Assembly: GCA_037157565.1 (NCBI GenBank) | Contig: JAZHRO010000063.1 | Location: forward strand, 12,568,001-12,632,000 | Source of the DNA: Thalassia testudinum | Lineage: Eukaryota; Streptophyta; Magnoliopsida; Alismatales; Hydrocharitaceae | Direction of reading: 5' to 3' | DNA: 64,000 bases | Part shown: piece after piece, positions 53,760 through 64,000 of the stretch | Layout of the letters: the number at the start of each line of letters is the position of its first letter | Numbering within the stretch: the first letter of the stretch is position 1 | Translations under genes and position numbers: made by a program | Notes under the pieces: model-generated | Seen by the model: only the letters and a program-made list of their open reading frames with translations | What the model was told of the DNA's origin: nothing | Databases searched by the model: none

Positions 53760-55240
53760 AATGGAGAGATTAAAATTACAAGCATCGATCCAAACTCGCC
53801 ATTCCTCCCTGGGATGCACTGGTCTGATATTCTCCCCAATGAGAATGAACTTAAGCAGAGATTTGAGCCAGGGATTGTCTAAGGAGTCTAAGGTTTTCTT
53901 AGGTGGTTGGGGGTAGTAATTAAGTCCAATGAGGGCTTTGTTTGGTCAGAATCCATTCCCAACAACCATTCGTCTTTGTCAGCTTCACCCTCAACCAATT
54001 TCATTGTTTCTTCCAACTACTTTTCCTCAGTGGTTGAATCAAGCATAAAATTCATTATTTCACTATCACAGGTTGACTCATGATCAAAATCATTTGATGG
54101 CAGTTGGGTCTCTTGAGAAGCAATTAACTTATATGAATCAGTATCAACACTGAAATCATCTTCGGGTTCTTTGTTGTCCAAAAAATCTTTCCTAGGGTGC
54201 CTAGGTGATTCATCATCAACAACATGAGTTACTTCCTTAGTCTCTATTGTTTTAAGAGGAGGACTATTCTCAAAATTAGAAGCGGGAAGGAATCCAGATT
54301 TCATTAATTCTTTGACCTCCTCAGGGGGTAAATCGTCAAACAATACCTAATCTCCCTAAGAGTCACTCTAAATCTGAAGTCTCGGTTCCCCAATCATGAC
54401 ATAGTCCTTTTTTAAATTCGACTCCACATTCACTTGGGGTGGTAATCCATCAACAATTTCATCATTCATGTCATACTCCTTAGGGAAATCCATATAGGGT
54501 TATAAGTTTTCAAATATAGTGGATGTCTCCTTAGATAGATGTAAATCCAATGTAGGTTCCCTAAGGGTGGGTTCGTTGTTGGGCTCACTAAAGATAGGAT
54601 TAGGTGACACCTCATGATTTGTAGGGGAAGTGGGAATAACAAAATGAGTACAACCTTGCCCATTAGCAGTGAAGCAGATACTGTTGTTAGGGTTAAGGTC
54701 CTCCAAAAGCACCATCTTCCCCTTTGTTTGACTTTAATAAAACTCAGGTGGATAATCAGTGTGATTGTCCTTATCCTCCAGTGGCCAAGTCTCATGAGCG
54801 GAGTCTACTTGATAGCTACTCCTCAAAAATGATTCCCTATTTCTATATGTGTCCTCAAGGTTATGTTAGAGATCAAGGGTATTAAGGGAGGGATTGGGAT
54901 TAATCGTGGGGGGGTAGTTAAGGTTTCTAATGCCCTCATTTATTTTTTGATTATTCCTCAAAAGCTCTCCCATAGATTCCATCATTTCTCTTTGCTCTTT
55001 TTGCATTTCTAACATAAAAGAGGAGAGACTACTATGAGCTGGGGGAGGATAATCAAATTTGGCCTCTTCATTCCTAGGAATTTCAATCCAACCCTGATAG
55101 GTATAATTGTGAAGGGCGGGTGGGTCAGGTGTTTGCATTCTAGAAGGGATTCCAGGGGTGGGAAATCCCACTCCCAAGTTCTGTTCAAAATGATTTGGAG
55201 ATATCAAGCCAGTACTCCCAAGATGAGAATATGATTGACC
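53760..55240 (-). pseudogene. Unrecognised coding remnants, probably from a retroelement
   Basis: Three minus-strand open stretches have coding-like composition: 54866-55207 (Pro/Asn-rich, then a Met/Gln/Glu-rich helix SSFMLEMQKEQREMMESM that could be a coiled coil), 54500-54795, and 54017-54343 (acidic, MFDDLPPEEVKELMKSG...). They may derive from one broken frame. The helix after a Pro-rich segment is reminiscent of the C-terminal part of an Athila-type Gag, but I found no diagnostic motif. The overlapping frames on the other strand are shadows. Confidence 0.35.
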
Positions 55241-55773
55241 TTATGAATTGTCATTGTATCCATCAAAGGATGGATAAGTTCGGGTCATGGGGTCACGATG
55301 TAAATATGTGAAGTATTGGTTTTGAATGCTTAAAGGATAGGAGTAAGAGGGGATACAACACTTGAAAAGGGTTTCCTTTGATTCTTCTTGATGTAGTCCT
55401 CCAAGCAATCCTCCAAGGTGGGCGTCAACCACCTTGCTCCTCCTCTTGCCTGGTTGTCCCTTCAATTGTGAAGATCTCCTCCTTAGCGTGACACAAAGGA
55501 GAGGAAGGAGAGGAAGAAGCCACCAAGGGGGCAGGTAGGTTGCTCCCTTGATCTTCTTCTCTTCTTCTTCTTCCTTGGCATGGATGAAGGTGGTATGGGT
55601 GGAACCTAATCTAATGGAGAAGATGGGAATTATGTGGTGGTAGGGTAGGGTATTTATAGGATGGGAAGGGGGGTGGTTATGGTATTTTTTGGAGGGAAAT
55701 GAAGGGGTGCTTGGATATTTTTGGAGGGAAAAATGGAAGGGAAATGAAGAATGTAGATTCCTATGGGAGGAGG

Positions 55774-57435
55774 TGAGATATGTGGGATATAATATGAAAT
55801 GCAGAATTAATAAAATTAATCTCACACAAAAGACAATCACATAAAAGCACAATTGATTTTTAGGTGGAAATCCAAAATTGGGTAAAAACCACCACATAAA
55901 CCTCTCGATTTAGGATTTCCCGATCAACCTAGTAGATCAAATCCACTGACCCAGTCACTTAAACAAGGGTGACTGAACCTCTTACAACAACATTACTTTA
56001 TACGAGGGTAGTGTACCTCAAACCCCTCCTCTTCACAAGGAGTATTTTGTCTCGCGAGGGAGATAGGAATTCGTAAAGCGATTACCCAACCAGAGTATAA
56101 TTACAACAATTCTATAGAGCCACAAAGATTTAAAACCTAGCTACTATAGGAGTTAGGAAACTTCCTTTTGGTGGAAGTGTGTCAGCTTGACAACGCAGGT
56201 GCGTGAACCACGCAACGGCACTATGTCACTCTTGTAACGATGGCGAGAGAGCAGGTGCGCAGCGAGAAGGAAGCTCTCAAGATGAATACTAAGGCTTGTG
56301 AGATCTAGATCTCTTCTAAGGATCAAATTGACACAAATTGATGTGGAAGTGGTATTTTTTGGTGCATGTTTGCAAGGGAGGGCTTCCCCTCTATTTATAG
56401 ATGGCCTAGGAAGGCTTTGGAAGGCCTTGGAAGGCTTCCATAGCCATTGGGAATTATCTCAAGGCAAATCAGGCTGCAATTAGAATCATTAATGATTTTG
56501 ACAGGGTTATCAGACATCTGGGGAAAGTATCAGACGTTTGAAAGTCACTTATAAGACGTCTGGGCCTAATATCAGACGTTTAATTCCAGGCGGGTTTCCT
56601 TCCTAACTTGAGTCATACCTAAACAGGGTTCTCGTGTAAGTGGGTCAGACGATAGGTTGTACATCTAACACTATGTCTGGACGTCTGGAAGCCTAATTAA
56701 CTACGGGAATGGATTTTCCTAGGCACAAATGGCTAAATCCCTCAAAAGAAGTGATTTTGGCTTAATCGAGGGCTAATGTTCACTTATCAGACGTTTGGGG
56801 TCCTCTATGGATGTCTGATAGAAGAGTAAAGGTCATTTCTCAACGATTAGATTTGATAAGCCAATGTTCCACTAATCAGACGTTTAACAATGCCATCAGA
56901 TGTCTTCTAAGACGTCTGGACTAAGGGCTGGTCTTCTGAATTTAACAGACAGAGGCTACTAAGTCAAGCCTAAGTGTTTGGACGTCTGATTCAACATTTA
57001 GATGTCTTAAAGTTCACCATCAGACGTCTGATTTTAGTATTAGACGTCTGAATAAGTTGTCTGAAGCCTATTTTGGTTTTCTAAGTCTACGAAATGTCTA
57101 AGCATCCTAAGGTTGTGCAAGTGTTCCTAGGACTATTGTTAGGTAGCTTTGAGGCTCTTTAACATGCATCTAAGAGCAACAAAAATAAAAACAAAGATAC
57201 AAAGAACAAGATATAAGGAAACCTATCCTATTCTTGTCTTCACGCTTTTGCTCCTTGCAAAGCTTCTTCTTCTCCGTCAAGCTCCTCCAATCCTCCATGG
57301 ATGCGAGCTTGAGCTCCGTCTTTCACACTTGTAACCATTTGCATTTTCTTGAAATCTAAAGCTCAAATGCAAATGTTAAGACACAAGTGTTTTGTTAGCA
57401 TCAAAATTGACGATTGTGGTGCCCTTGCACCAACA
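55774..57435 (+). repeat. LTR B (Copia-like), related to LTR A
   Basis: 1662 bp from TGAGATATGTGGG to TGCACCAACA. It aligns block by block with LTR A: AGGTGGAAATCC, CGATCAACCTAGTAGATCAAA, CTCTATTTATAG, the palindrome array at 56509-57055, GGCTCTTTAACATG and the single end unit. Array members are often decayed (CAGACATCTG, CAGACGTTTG). It follows a G-rich GGGAGGAGG. The flanks share only GAGG, so the TSD is uncertain. Confidence 0.62.
56392..56399 (+). promoter_or_regulatory. TATA-like box of LTR B
   Basis: TATTTATA in the same setting as in LTR A, about 110 bases before the palindrome array. Confidence 0.42.
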
Positions 57436-58400
57436 GAGGTGCCTTGGTTTTCTCTCCAAAAATACCTTCTAGAAGGTGTTGATTTTGGAGAGAAAAAAAT
57501 GGAGGGTGGAGATGGGTTGAAGGGGTAGGTGTAGGGTTGGAATTCAAGGGTTTTGGAGGGAAAAGTTGGTGCCATTTCTAGGTGGTTTTAGAGGGAATTT
57601 GGTGGTGTCTTTTGGTGGTAGAGAGGGGTGAAGGGATGTATAGGGTTGGCGCCAAGACTGAGGTGGAGTGGTGGTAGCTTAGGTGGACTTAGGTAAGGTT
57701 AGTTGGTGGAGTTAATTGGTGGGTTTTAGGGTTAGGTTTTAGTGGCTAAGGAGGTGCCTACCTAAGCTAAGCTAGCTTAGCTAGTAGGGAGTACGGTAAA
57801 GAGGTAAAGGGTGCTAGGGTTTTGGAGGTGATGAGCTCGAAGTAGTTAGAAGGAGTTGTACTGGAATTGGTGGCTGCCGAAGAGAACTGGAAGGAGCTAC
57901 CTTAACTGGTTTAGCTTACTAGTTTTTTGCTAGTTGCTAAGCTAAGCTGAGATAAGTTGGCTTCTGCTGATATAAGCTAAGGTAAGCTGGGTCTGGTCTT
58001 CCTGGAGAATACCTGGCTAGTTGGAGTAGCTGGCTTAGGTCAAGTAGCTTAGCTCAACTAAGTTGAGCTGAGTTGAGCCTTTGGGTGTTGGACTTGAGCT
58101 GGTTGAGGTCATCTTTAGCTGACTAGGTCTAGTTAGTAGCTAGTCCTAGTCAGGTTGAGCTTTTAGTGAATTGTTCAGTGCTAGAGGAGTTGGAATGGAG
58201 TTGGGATCAATTGACTTGAGCTAGTTTGAGCTGCCATCGAGCTAAGGTGAGTTGAATGGAGCTGAGGTGAACTAGCTAGAGCTACCATTCAACTGAGATG
58301 AGCTGAATGAAGCTAAAGATAAGTTGATCCAGCTCGGATGAGTTGGATCTAGCTGGAGTCCAGCTGATAGGAGCTTCTCCTTCATCTTCTGCCTTCCTAA
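57436..58400. repeat. AGCT-rich cryptic repeat region
   Basis: 57440-57760 is G-rich. From about 57765 to 58340 the sequence is dominated by GCTAAGCTAGCTTAGC, GAGCTGAGTTGAGC and AGCTGG/AGCTAG words on both strands, with no fixed period. No gene. Confidence 0.5.
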
Positions 58401-60520
58401 GTGCTAAGGTATGTGGGATTTGACTTTCTATCTATCCCTGACACTCAAGTAAACACATCAAAAATACAACTAAAATGCAATGCATGCCTAACCTAAGTAA
58501 ATGCCTAAATGTAGCTTGAAAACCCATTTACGGAGTTAAAAACCTAAGAGCTAGATTTGTTTTAGGGCATAAGAAATCTTCCATCACTTTTAATTGATTG
58601 GTTTAAGCCCTCTTAGGGCTCAGTCAAATCCAAATTAAATCCTAAAAACTTTCTAGAGACCTCTCACCACGCATACACCATGTCCAATGCAAACTAAGCA
58701 CAATAGGAATTTGTTTGTACTAGATTTTAGGTCTTTAATTGAGGTTCAACTTGGTGGCCAAGAAAGTAATGCAGACATTACGAGTCCTAGCTGACCTTCA
58801 CTTGTGCTTAAAAACCTACTTGTAAGGGAAGGAAGTCTTGAATCGAGCCTACTCACAAGAAATTGAAGTAACATGGTGAGATAAACTTGTTGATTTTCGA
58901 CTAAATTCCCTTGTGGTGCAAAGAGGAGAGGTAAAAATTTTCTAGTGATCCTAGGTGTGTTGTGCTCAGTGCTTTAAGTGCGCAACACATGCGTGCGTTT
59001 GAATTTTGAAAGTCTCACAACTCAAGTCCTTTAGCACTCACTTTTAGGTCGTTGATTTTGAAGTTCGGCCTCTTTTAATAGTCTCAATTTTTAATTATAT
59101 GGCCACTTGATTAATTGGTTCAATCAATTAGTGGTCTTGGAAATTATATCAACAAATGCAATGCATGGCATATGTTGGATGCTAAAGCTAGAAGACACAC
59201 CTCTCTCCAACAATTCTTCGTGCAATATGCAATGCAAGACACAAATAAAATCTAGATGCTATTGAAAATCCTAAAATGATCATCCTAATAACATTTAACT
59301 TCTAGGTAGGTAGCTCGTGATTTTTTTAAAATCTCTTTTATTTTTGAATTTTCTTTTATCTTTTCTTTTGTGTCAAACAACAAAGTAACTACCTATATAA
59401 TCTATCTAATAAACCACAATCTCCACAAAATTCAAAGAAAATTATAGTCTAAATAATGGGAACAACTTCCTAAGAATTAGCCCTCGCATACAAGGGCAAT
59501 AAGCAAATTAAATTAGATGGGAACAAGCTTCCAAAAATGCCCACACGGGTCTGAGAAAGCAGAAATTAAAATCTAAAAGTCTCTACACCTAATTAGCCTA
59601 ATCTAATCTAAGCCTAACTAATCTAAGCTAAATCTTGAGGGTTGCATCTTCTCGTTGACTCCTTTCGCGTGATTATGAAGCACTCCTACAATCTTGCAAA
59701 CAAAAATAAAGATCACAAAGTGAATGCCCACTAAATGTTCAACTGTGATCCAATTTTAATGAACTATGCAGGAATGTAACATACGCATAACAAAACAACT
59801 AGAGTTTTGAAAAGTTTCTATAGAGTCAAAACAAAATTGACATTGAATTTCCAACCATGGGGGTCAATCTACTCGCAATGACCCCCTGGCGATTATGTAC
59901 AAGAACAAATGTCCAAAAACCATAAAAAAAATTTGAAGCTTTTTGTGCTGATACTAGACTAAATAAGGAAAATTTTGGCATGTGTTTTGAGTAAATCGTA
60001 GCAGTGTGCAAATCTAGAGAATTTTTGCAAGCGTAAAAATTTGGGTCTGAAAATCAAACTAATCCCTTGTCACTAACATTTGTAAATCCTATTGAAAATG
60101 GCCTCAACAATTTTCAAGGATTTTTCTCTAGAAGCTATATTTATCAAGGAAACTTTCATTGAAATCAAAGCTTTGTAAAAAAATGAAATTTCCTACAATT
60201 TGTTGGATACTAACAGCACATCAGACTGATGCCTTGTCACTATTTGATTTATATCTTGTAGCATACATGGAATCAGGAAATGCACCATATATCATTGGAA
60301 AAATCTTTTGAAGATCTACCACCTTGAAAATTTTCAGATTTTTAGCATGCAAAACGAGGTCTAAAAGAAATCTGGAAGATCTATGTTGGAAACAACCCTC
60401 ACATTAGATTTTGAAACCCAACAATCTAAACATCTAAAATAAAAAACCACTAACCTAAGGCTAGGTAATCTCATAGCTATGTTTAGGTGACTAAACAAAA
60501 TCGAGATGTGGGCCTAACCT
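58401..60520 (-). other. Internal leader-like region of a family-D element
   Basis: About 2.1 kb without a domain. It lies directly upstream (in minus sense: downstream) of a tRNA-Asp-type primer site, so it would be the untranslated leader of a minus-strand element. No gag was found in it. The only open frame above 60 codons (59826-60011) is unremarkable. Confidence 0.35.
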
Positions 60521-60537
60521 CCTTGACAACGGTGCCA
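60521..60537 (-). other. Decayed primer binding site, tRNA-Asp type
   Basis: The minus strand reads TGGCACCGTTGTCAAGG; the intact site at 28010 is TGGCGCCGTTGCCGGGG. The differences are mostly transitions. It lies two bases from the LTR start at 60540, the same geometry as in the Athila-like element. Confidence 0.7.
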
Positions 60538-60539
60538 TT

Positions 60540-62600
60540 TGATCGATTGTTTGGCATCGAATAAAAATATAAATCGAATCAAGTTGTTGTAAATGGCAGT
60601 GAATCAAGCAAATCAAAAAATATAGAAATCAAACCACATGTATAATTGATTGGTCGAACCACAAGGTGGCTAAAAGAAAACAATCATCTAAGTCATATTT
60701 ATTTAATCACATTCATCTAGCAACAAAAATGTTCCATATCATATGAAACAAAACAAAAATAAAATGCAGAACAATGAAAGAAAAAAGATGGCAACGAAGA
60801 TGGAGCACTCCCCTCGCATGCAAGAAGTATGTGGCTGCATGCGACGATGGAGGTGGCTGATGTGGAAGCTGGAGGTGTGTTCCCCTTGTGGTGTGTTGCG
60901 CTTCGAGCATGAACGTGAGGATGGAGGCTTCTTGGATCTCCTCTCTTAGGGAGACGAAGAGAACCATGATGGATTGGTGATGCAATCTCATGTATCCCTT
61001 GTGATGTCACCAAGAGGAGTCATGAAGCATGTGTGGGAGAGGCCACAAGGTCGTGGGTGATGGCAGTTCTATGCGATGGCGAGGTAGTGCTAATGGTTGA
61101 CGATGAGGTAGAATGGGAGCTGTCCAAGAATTACGCTTGGAGGACAAGGAGTAGCTTACAACCATGCTGGTGGGTAGCTATTGAAGGTGAGGATGCAGTG
61201 TTGTGTGGCCGTGTGCTGGAGGATGAGGGTGGAGATGTTGAAATAAACACATATAGGAAATAAAAAAATAAAAACATATGCATTTCCAACATTTTTGCAT
61301 AGATCAAAAATATTAAATCAAGCAAGTCAAACATGATTTGACAAGATCCAGAATAAAATCAAGAACAAATAATATGCAATAGCACAAATAAACAAAACAA
61401 AGAAAGGTTAGAGATTACTCCGATCGAAGCACCCATTAAGGACTTCCCTTAGAGAAGGTATCACCCCCATAATACTAGTTCGTCTAGGTTCGACGAACTC
61501 CTCTCAGGATACGACGATCCACCTCCAAGATTCGGTGCACTCCGATCTTGGAAGTCCTCGAAACCCACCTCAGGAGAACGAAGTCGAGGCAATTTGGTTT
61601 CCAACCAAATTCCTTATTGATCTACCAATTTAATGGTTTGATAAACCAAAAAACTTCTTGTGGATCTCTCAATCTCCTTGTGCAAGATTGACAAAAGTGA
61701 TTGGAGATTTTTCTACCAATCTCACGTCGAATGAATACACCAAGAAAGAGAGACAAGAATGAGAGAGAGACGGGAAGATAGTGGAGAGAAATTTGCTGCT
61801 CTTGTTGTGTCAAATGAGAGCTCCCTCATGAACCTTATATAGATCCCACAACTAGACATTTAGGGCAATTGGTCGACCAATTAAGTCCATTGATTGACCA
61901 AAATAATTGGTTGAACAAACTTCACTATTTGGTCGACCAAACCAATTTATCGACCAAACTAAATTAATTGATCAACTAAAACAATTGGTTTACCGATTTT
62001 ACATTTTGATTGACCAATTTAGGTCAAAATCGTGAGATTGAAAAACCATAGCAAAAGAGTCTAAGTTCCAAGTTCCAAATTGATTCTCACTGGAGCTGGA
62101 GCCAGAGTCGGGGTGGGGTGGGGTGCACGCTCATGCGTGCGTAGTCCCCAACCCCACCTCTCACTTTTTGTTACATAAGCCATGGGAGGTAGAAGTCTTT
62201 TACACCCACTAAGAGGTTTGTCCACTTCTAGCATGGGACTAAAAACCTCTCTCAAATCTCACTGATTTCATCATAAATTCCCATATCATCATATAACAAT
62301 TGCATCCTGATTAATACAATTAGGCTCTCAAATCCAACAGGAGATGGGAAGAGGGTGCACACACTAGGTCCTACACCTCCTCCCCTTAGTAGGGATGGCT
62401 CGCGAGTGAGAATGGATGCCCTGTTCGCTCGATTGCCCTTGCCTTTAGGGCCTGCGGTTGTTTCCTTTGTTCTGGTGTGCACCCGGTGATGAAGATTCCT
62501 ATGGAGAGCCTACATGCGTGGAAATCAGACATTGGTTCTGGCTATGTGCTGGAGGAAGTTTCTCGATGGGGAGTGCTCATGAACTCGCACTTGGATTGGT
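60540..62600 (-). repeat. LTR of family D, copy 2 (5' LTR), split by a Copia-like solo LTR
   Basis: Parts: 60540-61235 and 62345 onward. The first part aligns with 38088-38713 and 40010-40085. After the inserted LTR it resumes as TGGGAAGAGGGTGCACAC, matching ATGGGAGGAGGACACCC at 40080. The right edge is unclear and probably hidden by the LINE insertion. Short frames in 60713-61263 occur in both copies but have no domain. Confidence 0.6.
61236..62339. mobile_element. Copia-like solo LTR with TTGGTCGACCAA palindromes
   Basis: 1104 bp, starting TGTTGAAATAAAC and ending CTCAAATCCAACA, the TGTTG...CAACA ends usual for Copia LTRs. It is flanked by GGAGA on both sides (61231-61235 and 62340-62344), a perfect TSD, and it interrupts a family-D LTR whose halves join across it. 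A TATATAG lies at 61836. From 61867 to 62025 there are several TTGGTCGACCAA-type palindromes. No internal region is present. Confidence 0.88.
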
Positions 62601-63745
62601 TATTGTTTTTGAGTAAAATATGTTAATATATATTTACTCAGGATGGCCAATCGACTAAATACAAGACATCAACCAACATATTAAAAAAGATTCGACCAAC
62701 AAATCCAGGGACACCTACAATCTTGGTAAAACATCTATCAAACAAGAAAGAATGTAAGTGGCCATCGTGGCCGCTGATGATACTCTTTCACCATGCATGC
62801 GCAAGTTGCGTTCCTTCCAAATGGCCCAAATTGAAGTCGTAATAGCTAATACTCTAGAAGACTATAAGGGGCGATGAACATTTAGCAACAACGTGCACTC
62901 GTTAGAAATTAGAAGTGGTATTGCATCACCCCATCCCAACATAGCCCAAATGGAGTACACCACCTCCGAGGAAAATGGGCATTGAAAGAATAGATGATCT
63001 CTATCATCCAAAGGAGAGTCACAAAAGATGCATGCCACCACCCTAGTGACCCCCCCAATGGCACAAGCGAGCATGTATGAGAAGTCGATTCTTGATTGCT
63101 AACCAAGCACAGGATGACCATTTAGGGACCATACAAGGATGCCATAGTTGCTTCCAAAGGGGTAGAAGAATGCCCTTTGATTTGATGACCTCCCATAATT
63201 TAGTGCTTGCCTCCCCACATCTAAGAGGACCCACATCACAAGCCACCTCTAAATTTCCTCCCTATGATTGATCATTTCCTTCCACTCCCTTAAGCCACCA
63301 ACGTTTGTGTAAGAGCCAAAAAGAGGGGGGTAGCACGTGGCCATCCATTGCCCCCAGAAGGAGTCCTCCCCATGGTGGAGCCTCCAAGCATGTAAACAAA
63401 TTGCAAGTAGCGCCATATTGTTGAAATCATGGATGCTCATCCATATGAAGGTTGCAACCCCTTTCAAGATGTGTCTCAACACTGAGGGGGGGATGACGTA
63501 AGTGCTAAGCCAAAAATTCAGGAGTCCTTCAATGGCCCATTTCACCCATTACACACGTCCCGCCCTAGATAAGGACTTCCTTCTGCAAGCCTCCAAGAGC
63601 CCACTAACCCTATCCTCCAGCCCTTGGAAGAGCTTCTTAGTCCCCCTTTCGACGGAAAAGTGGTACACCAAGGTAGCAAGTGAGGAAGCATCCCACCAAC
63701 ATACCAAGTCTCATGCAGATCTCCCATCTATTCCTTGTGTGTCGT
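62600..63745 (-). pseudogene. LINE ORF2 3' end (zf-RVT region)
   Basis: The minus strand carries the last part of a plant L1-type ORF2 in several frames. 63542-63727 and 63249-63545 match the region after the RT domain (LLNFWLSTYVIPPSVLRHI, then CLHAWRLHHGEDSFWGQW). 63043-63246 and 62862-63074 give the zf-RVT domain: LWKQLW...VPKWSSCAWLAIKNRLL, then the zinc motif CIFCDSPLDDRDHLFFQC and PFSSEVVYSIW. This is the usual C-terminus of plant LINE reverse transcriptases. Frameshifts break it, and the RT itself and ORF1 are absent, as in a 5'-truncated copy. The 3' tail near 62605-62640 is TA-rich with an inverted GAGTAAA/TTTACTC; a clear poly(A) is not seen. Confidence 0.82.
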
Positions 63746-63746
63746 G

Positions 63747-64000
63747 AGTTTAGACAGAGAAAGTAGGATGTATGATGGTCGTGCATGGCAATTGGGAGGA
63801 GCGTGTGTGCAAAATTGCTAGGAAATTGGGTAGGTGAGTTGGAAATTAAATGGAGATGAAGGCTGTCACAAGTTGAGTGGAATTGGTAAGAGAAGCGTCG
63901 GCTTTAATTGGAGTGGTTGTGCGTGATTAGAGAGGGGAAGAGAGAGAAGTGAGGTGTCCCCACAACCATTTTATAAAGATGTCCACCTCATCTAACAATC
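63747..64000. repeat. Dispersed repeat E, copy 2, cut by the window end
   Basis: Aligns with 40826-41090 to the last base. As in the first copy, it follows family-D sequence, here with the LINE between them. Confidence 0.7.

Noticed and set aside
55241..55897. 218-codon minus-strand open frame
   Set aside because: It crosses the start of LTR B, and its sequence is low-complexity with no known domain.

Overview
The window is plant nuclear DNA made almost entirely of transposable elements, mostly LTR retrotransposons inserted into one another. I see no intact gene and no host gene I can defend. Evidence for a plant includes a Tekay/Del-type chromovirus with an initiator-Met primer site, an Athila/Tat-type element with a tRNA-Asp primer site, Copia fragments, and a plant LINE with a zf-RVT domain. 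Coding remnants carry many stops, often of the kind C-to-T decay produces. The species cannot be named from this sequence.

Layout. 1-12982: a Tekay-like Ty3/gypsy element on the minus strand with 2.7 kb LTRs; its left LTR is split by a solo LTR (family S1, 508-3171). 12988-17112: the 3' part of an Athila/Tat-like element, with a Copia integrase-finger fragment inside it and its 3' LTR (15447-17112). 17305-18660: ATATCG-rich repeat and a minus-strand gag remnant. 18660-24829: old LTR material holding a second S1 solo LTR (19976-22742), then LTR 'A' with a dense CAGACGTCTG array. 26320-34802: a third S1 solo LTR split by an Athila-like gag-pro deletion derivative (26352-32264). 35529-37036 and 38719-40004: two further solo LTRs, the second inside an LTR of family D. 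43575-51165: three copies of a minus-strand LTR family (M1, M2, M3), M2 sitting inside M1. 53760-55240: unrecognised coding remnants. 55774-57435: LTR 'B', related to A. 57436-62600: internal region, degenerate tRNA-Asp site and LTR of a second family-D element, split by a Copia-like solo LTR (61236-62339). 62600-63745: 3' end of a minus-strand LINE. 63747-64000: a dispersed repeat shared with 40826-41090.

The architecture was read from LTR termini (TG...CA), target-site duplications (TSDs) and alignments by eye between copies. Five insertions have identical 5-bp TSDs around a solo LTR (GAGTC, GTCTA, ATTAC, ACCTC, GGAGA), one retroelement has CTAAC, and two further solo LTRs have imperfect ones. 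Solo LTRs far outnumber complete elements, so LTR-LTR recombination has been very active here.

The most unusual signal is that several LTR families carry dense arrays of their own short palindrome. CAGACGTCTG occurs in the Tekay, S1, A/B and M families; AATTGGTCGACCAATT in the Copia-like LTR; AGTACCAGTACT-like motifs lie near 37.4 kb. Many of the LTRs also share an end module of the type CTCCC...CGACC..GG...TACTACAACG, and several have a hairpin right at a terminus.
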